A stretch of 9,233 bases of DNA from DASRVA01 sp035550715 (GTDB taxonomy: Bacteria; Gemmatimonadota; Gemmatimonadetes; JACCXV01; JAHWKZ01): contig DASZOP010000207.1 in assembly GCA_035550715.1 (NCBI GenBank), positions 1 through 9,233 on the forward strand, given 5' to 3'. A program made the translations under genes and the position numbers. Below, one piece after another: positions 6,622 through 9,233 of this stretch. Within the stretch, counting starts at the first letter, position 1, and every line of letters starts with the position of its first letter. Under the pieces are notes generated by a model that saw only the letters and a program-made list of their open reading frames with translations, did no database searches and was not told where the DNA came from.

Positions 6622-8208
6622 TTACGGGACGGCGTGCTGGGCGTCCTGGATCTCGTGCTCGGATGCCGCCACGATGTCGCGCCACGCGTGCCCGTTCCGC
6701 GCGGTCAGCCGGGCGGCAGCCTCGGGCCCCTGGCTCCCGGCCTCGTAGTTCGGGAAATCAGGCGGCTCCTGCCGGCTCCACGCCTCCAGAATCGGGGTGA
6801 TCAGCCGCCACTGTGCCTCCGCCTCGTCCCCCCGGGTGAACAAGGTCGCGTCCCCCTCCATGACGTCCAGGAGGAGCGTCCGGTAGGCGTCCGGAAGCTC
6901 CACGCCGAACGCCTCCTCGTAGTCGAACTCCAGACGCACACGCGAGGTCCGCATTCCCTGACCGGGGATTTTTGCGCTGAAGGTCGCGTCGATCCCCTCG
7001 TCGGGCTTGAGCCGGATCACGATCACGTTGGGGGCGACTCGGTCGTCGGTGGCCTGGAAGAGCGGGTGGGGGGTGGGCTTCAGGAACACCGCGATCTCGG
7101 TCAGGTCGCGTCCCAGCCGCTTGCCCGTCCGGACGTAGAAGGGCACTCCCGCCCAGCGCCAGTTCTCGACCCGCAGCTCGATCGCGGCGTAAGTCTCGGT
7201 GGTCGAGCCGCCCTCGACGCCTTCCTCATCGCGGTAGCCCGGAACCGTCTCTCCGCCCACCGTTCCCGGCCCGTACTGTCCGCGAACCGACCGGCGCTCG
7301 ACCTGGTCCGGGCCCATGACGGGGATGGAGCGGAGGATCTGGACTTTCTCCTCCCGCACGGAGTGCGCGTCGTAGGCGATCGGGGGCTCCATGGCGGTCA
7401 GCGTGAGGAGCTGAAGGAGGTGGTTGGCGATCATGTCGCGGAGCGCGCCCGTGCTGTCGTAGAAGCCGGCCCGATCCCCCACCCCGATGGTCTCCGCAGC
7501 CGTGATCTGGACGTGGTCGACGTAGTTCCGGTTCCAGATCGGTTCGAACATCGTGTTGCCGAACCGGAAGGCGAGGATGTTCTGAACCGTCTCCTTGCCG
7601 AGATAGTGGTCGATCCGATAGACCTGGGACTCGCGGAAGAAGCGCGCGATCTCCTCGTTCAGCCGACGCGCGGAGTCGAGGTCCTGGCCGAAAGGCTTTT
7701 CGACGACGATCCTCGCGAACCCCTTCTCCTCCCCGGTCAGCTTGACGGCAGCTAGGCCGCGGACGATGTCCGGCGCGAGGGCAGGCGGCACGGCCAGGTA
7801 GAAGAGGTGGTTCCCGACCTCCTCCGCCGCGCCGACCTTCATGGCATCCAGGCGAGCGGCGAGCTCGCGGTAGGCGCCCTCGTCCTTCAGGTCGGCGGCC
7901 ATGTAGAAGAGACGCTCGGCGAAGCGATCCCAGAGCGCGACGTCGAACTGACGGACGTGATCGGTCACCGCTTCCCGCATCTTCGAGCGGAACGTCCCGT
8001 CGGACATCTCGCCACGGCTCAGTCCGAGGACGCGGAAGTCGCCGCCCAGACAGCGCTCGCGCGCCAGGCGGTAGAGGGCCGGCATGAGCTTCCGCTCGGT
8101 CAGGTCGCCGGTGGCACCGAAGATGACGAACGTGCAGCCGCGCGCCTTGGGCATCTGGAACTTGCCGGGCCGGACCGCCGACTTCCCCTGGATCACCCGC
8201 GGGCTCAC
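6622..8208 (-). CDS. zwf: Glucose-6-phosphate 1-dehydrogenase
   Basis: A 528-residue enzyme oxidising glucose 6-phosphate to 6-phosphogluconolactone with NAD(P)+, the entry step of the oxidative pentose phosphate pathway. The Rossmann motif is FGATGDLTERKL (30-41). Other motifs are EKPFG (170-174), the substrate-binding RIDHYLGKE (198-206, His201) and NHLLQ (262-266), whose His263 corresponds to the catalytic base. PFYVRTGKRL (356-365) and the C-terminal half are typical of the family. I prefer the GTG at 8208: it overlaps the gnd stop by 4 bp and has a perfect GGAGG 7 nt upstream. The ATG at 8154 would give a 510-residue protein, closer to the usual length, but has no clear ribosome binding site. 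The first 18 residues (Arg/Lys-rich) would then be a short extension. pgl follows after 10 nt. Confidence 0.96.
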   Translation of the reverse strand: MSPRVIQGKSAVRPGKFQMPKARGCTFVIFGATGDLTERKLMPALYRLARERCLGGDFRVLGLSRGEMSDGTFRSKMREAVTDHVRQFDVALWDRFAERLFYMAADLKDEGAYRELAARLDAMKVGAAEEVGNHLFYLAVPPALAPDIVRGLAAVKLTGEEKGFARIVVEKPFGQDLDSARRLNEEIARFFRESQVYRIDHYLGKETVQNILAFRFGNTMFEPIWNRNYVDHVQITAAETIGVGDRAGFYDSTGALRDMIANHLLQLLTLTAMEPPIAYDAHSVREEKVQILRSIPVMGPDQVERRSVRGQYGPGTVGGETVPGYRDEEGVEGGSTTETYAAIELRVENWRWAGVPFYVRTGKRLGRDLTEIAVFLKPTPHPLFQATDDRVAPNVIVIRLKPDEGIDATFSAKIPGQGMRTSRVRLEFDYEEAFGVELPDAYRTLLLDVMEGDATLFTRGDEAEAQWRLITPILEAWSRQEPPDFPNYEAGSQGPEAAARLTARNGHAWRDIVAASEHEIQDAQHAVP

Positions 8209-9233
8209 GCGCGCGCCTCCGCGGCCAGGGCCGCCCAGTCGGTATGAATCGGCTCGCCCCCGGGATCGTCCAGGCGCCGGTAGGTGTGGGCGCCGAACCA
8301 GTCCCGCTGGGCCTGGGTCAGGTTCTGGGGGAGCCGCTCGGTCCGGAAGGCGTCGAAGTAGGCCAGCGCCGCGCCCCAGCAAGGGATCGGAAGCCCGATC
8401 CGGGCCGCCGCGGCCACCGCCCGGCGCCATCCCTCCTGGGCCCGCTCGACCTCGCTCCCCAAGGCCTCGTCGAGCAGCAGGCTCGGGAGGTCGGGGTCCT
8501 GCTGGAGCGCCTCACGAATCGGCTCGAGGATCCGTGCCCGGATGATGCAGCCCCCCGTCCAGACCCGCGCCACCTCGGCCGGCGGGATCTCCCACCGGTG
8601 CTCGGCCGACCCCTGGCGGATCAGATCCATCCCCTGGGCGAAGGCGCAGATCCTGGAGGCGTAGAGCGCCTTCCGGGTGTCCTCGACGAGATCCTCGCGC
8701 TGGTGGCCGGGAAGGCGGGCGGCGGGCCCCTCGAGGCGCCGGCTGGCGGCCACCCGCTCCTCGCGGCGGCTCGAGAGGACGCGCGCATCCACGGCGGCCG
8801 CGATCGACGGGACGGGAACTCCCAGCTCGAGGGCGGTCGTCGCCGTCCACCGACCGGTCCCCTTCTGCTCGGCCAGGTCGAGCACGCGCTCGACCAGGGG
8901 CTCACCGGAGAGCTCGTCGGGAACGCGGAAGATCCGGGCGGTGATCTCGAGCAGGAACGATTCCAGCTCGCCCTCGTTCCAGGCGCCGAACGTCTCGGCC
9001 AGCCGCTCCGCGTCGTACCCAAGCCCGCGGGACAGGAGGTCGTACGCCTCGGCGATGCCCTGCATCTCCGCGTACTCGATCCCGTTGTGGACCATCTTGA
9101 CGAAGTGGCCCGCGCCGCCAGAGCCCAGGTAGGCAACGCAGGGCCCGGCTTCCGTGCGGGCGGCGATCGCCTCGAGAACCGGACGTACGTCCTCCCAGGC
9201 CTCACGTGGCCCGCCAGGCATGATCGACGGGCC
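8205..9233 (-). CDS. gnd: 6-phosphogluconate dehydrogenase, decarboxylating (5' truncated)
   Basis: The C-terminal 342 residues of Gnd, which converts 6-phosphogluconate to ribulose 5-phosphate and CO2 with reduction of NADP+. The frame is open to the right edge and starts in the conserved GPSIMPGG segment, so the NADP-binding domain (roughly 130 residues, going by the E. coli enzyme) lies outside; the ATG at 9221 is internal. In visible-residue numbering, the catalytic KMVHNGIEY contains Lys46 and Glu53. Substrate contacts include Lys124 (EQKGTG), Arg151, and Arg310 and His316 in the C-terminal QAQRDWFGAHTY tail, which reaches into the other subunit of the dimer. The common GTGKW and WRGGCIIR motifs read GTGRW and WTGGCIIR here, conservative or non-catalytic changes. 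This is the dimeric long-form type rather than the short GndA-like NAD type. Its stop overlaps the zwf GTG by 4 bp. It is the first gene of the visible operon. Confidence 0.96.
   Translation of the reverse strand, partial: GPSIMPGGPREAWEDVRPVLEAIAARTEAGPCVAYLGSGGAGHFVKMVHNGIEYAEMQGIAEAYDLLSRGLGYDAERLAETFGAWNEGELESFLLEITARIFRVPDELSGEPLVERVLDLAEQKGTGRWTATTALELGVPVPSIAAAVDARVLSSRREERVAASRRLEGPAARLPGHQREDLVEDTRKALYASRICAFAQGMDLIRQGSAEHRWEIPPAEVARVWTGGCIIRARILEPIREALQQDPDLPSLLLDEALGSEVERAQEGWRRAVAAAARIGLPIPCWGAALAYFDAFRTERLPQNLTQAQRDWFGAHTYRRLDDPGGEPIHTDWAALAAEARA
8216..8220 (-). promoter_or_regulatory. Ribosome binding site of zwf
   Basis: GGAGG on the minus strand, 7 nt before the GTG at 8208 and within the last codons of gnd. 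It decides the zwf start in favour of the longer, gnd-overlapping form over the internal ATG at 8154. Confidence 0.75.

Noticed and set aside
6592..7755. A 387-codon open frame on the plus strand opposite zwf
   Set aside because: It is antisense to well-conserved zwf sequence and has no domain signature.

Overview
The window is very GC-rich bacterial DNA with almost no non-coding sequence. Codons end overwhelmingly in G or C, genes overlap by 4 bp, and GTG starts occur. A histidine kinase with a long extracytoplasmic loop, next to a possible lipoprotein, suggests a diderm bacterium. A phylum such as Acidobacteriota, Eisenbacteria or Myxococcota would fit, but the sequence alone does not settle it. 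I see no RNA genes, mobile elements, CRISPR arrays or notable repeats.

Layout. Positions 1-1536 are on the plus strand: the 3' part of an FAD-dependent oxidoreductase with a C-terminal Rieske [2Fe-2S] domain, then a glutathione S-transferase-like protein. A 39-bp convergent gap follows. Everything from 1576 to the right edge is on the minus strand. In transcription order it is gnd (5' end outside the window), zwf, pgl, glk, a response regulator with an HD-GYP domain, a small probable lipoprotein, and a membrane histidine kinase.

The first minus-strand block is a complete route from glucose to ribulose 5-phosphate. Glucokinase makes glucose 6-phosphate, Zwf oxidises it, Pgl opens the lactone, and Gnd decarboxylates 6-phosphogluconate, giving two NADPH per glucose. 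gnd/zwf and pgl/glk overlap by 4 bp and zwf/pgl are 10 nt apart, so this is almost certainly one operon. After an 83-nt gap without a clear terminator comes a second tightly coupled block, with 4-bp overlaps between all three genes: HD-GYP regulator, lipoprotein-like protein, histidine kinase. It looks like a complete two-component system whose output is cyclic-di-GMP hydrolysis.

The most interesting point is the middle gene of the signalling block. Its layout (weak N-terminal lipoprotein-type signal, short helical repeats, low-complexity linker, C-terminal heptad coiled coil) and its place between regulator and kinase resemble the QseG/YfhG-type lipoproteins of QseE-QseG-QseF systems. Here the regulator is a c-di-GMP phosphodiesterase instead of a sigma-54 activator. 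Whether the signalling block is co-transcribed with the pentose phosphate genes is an inference.
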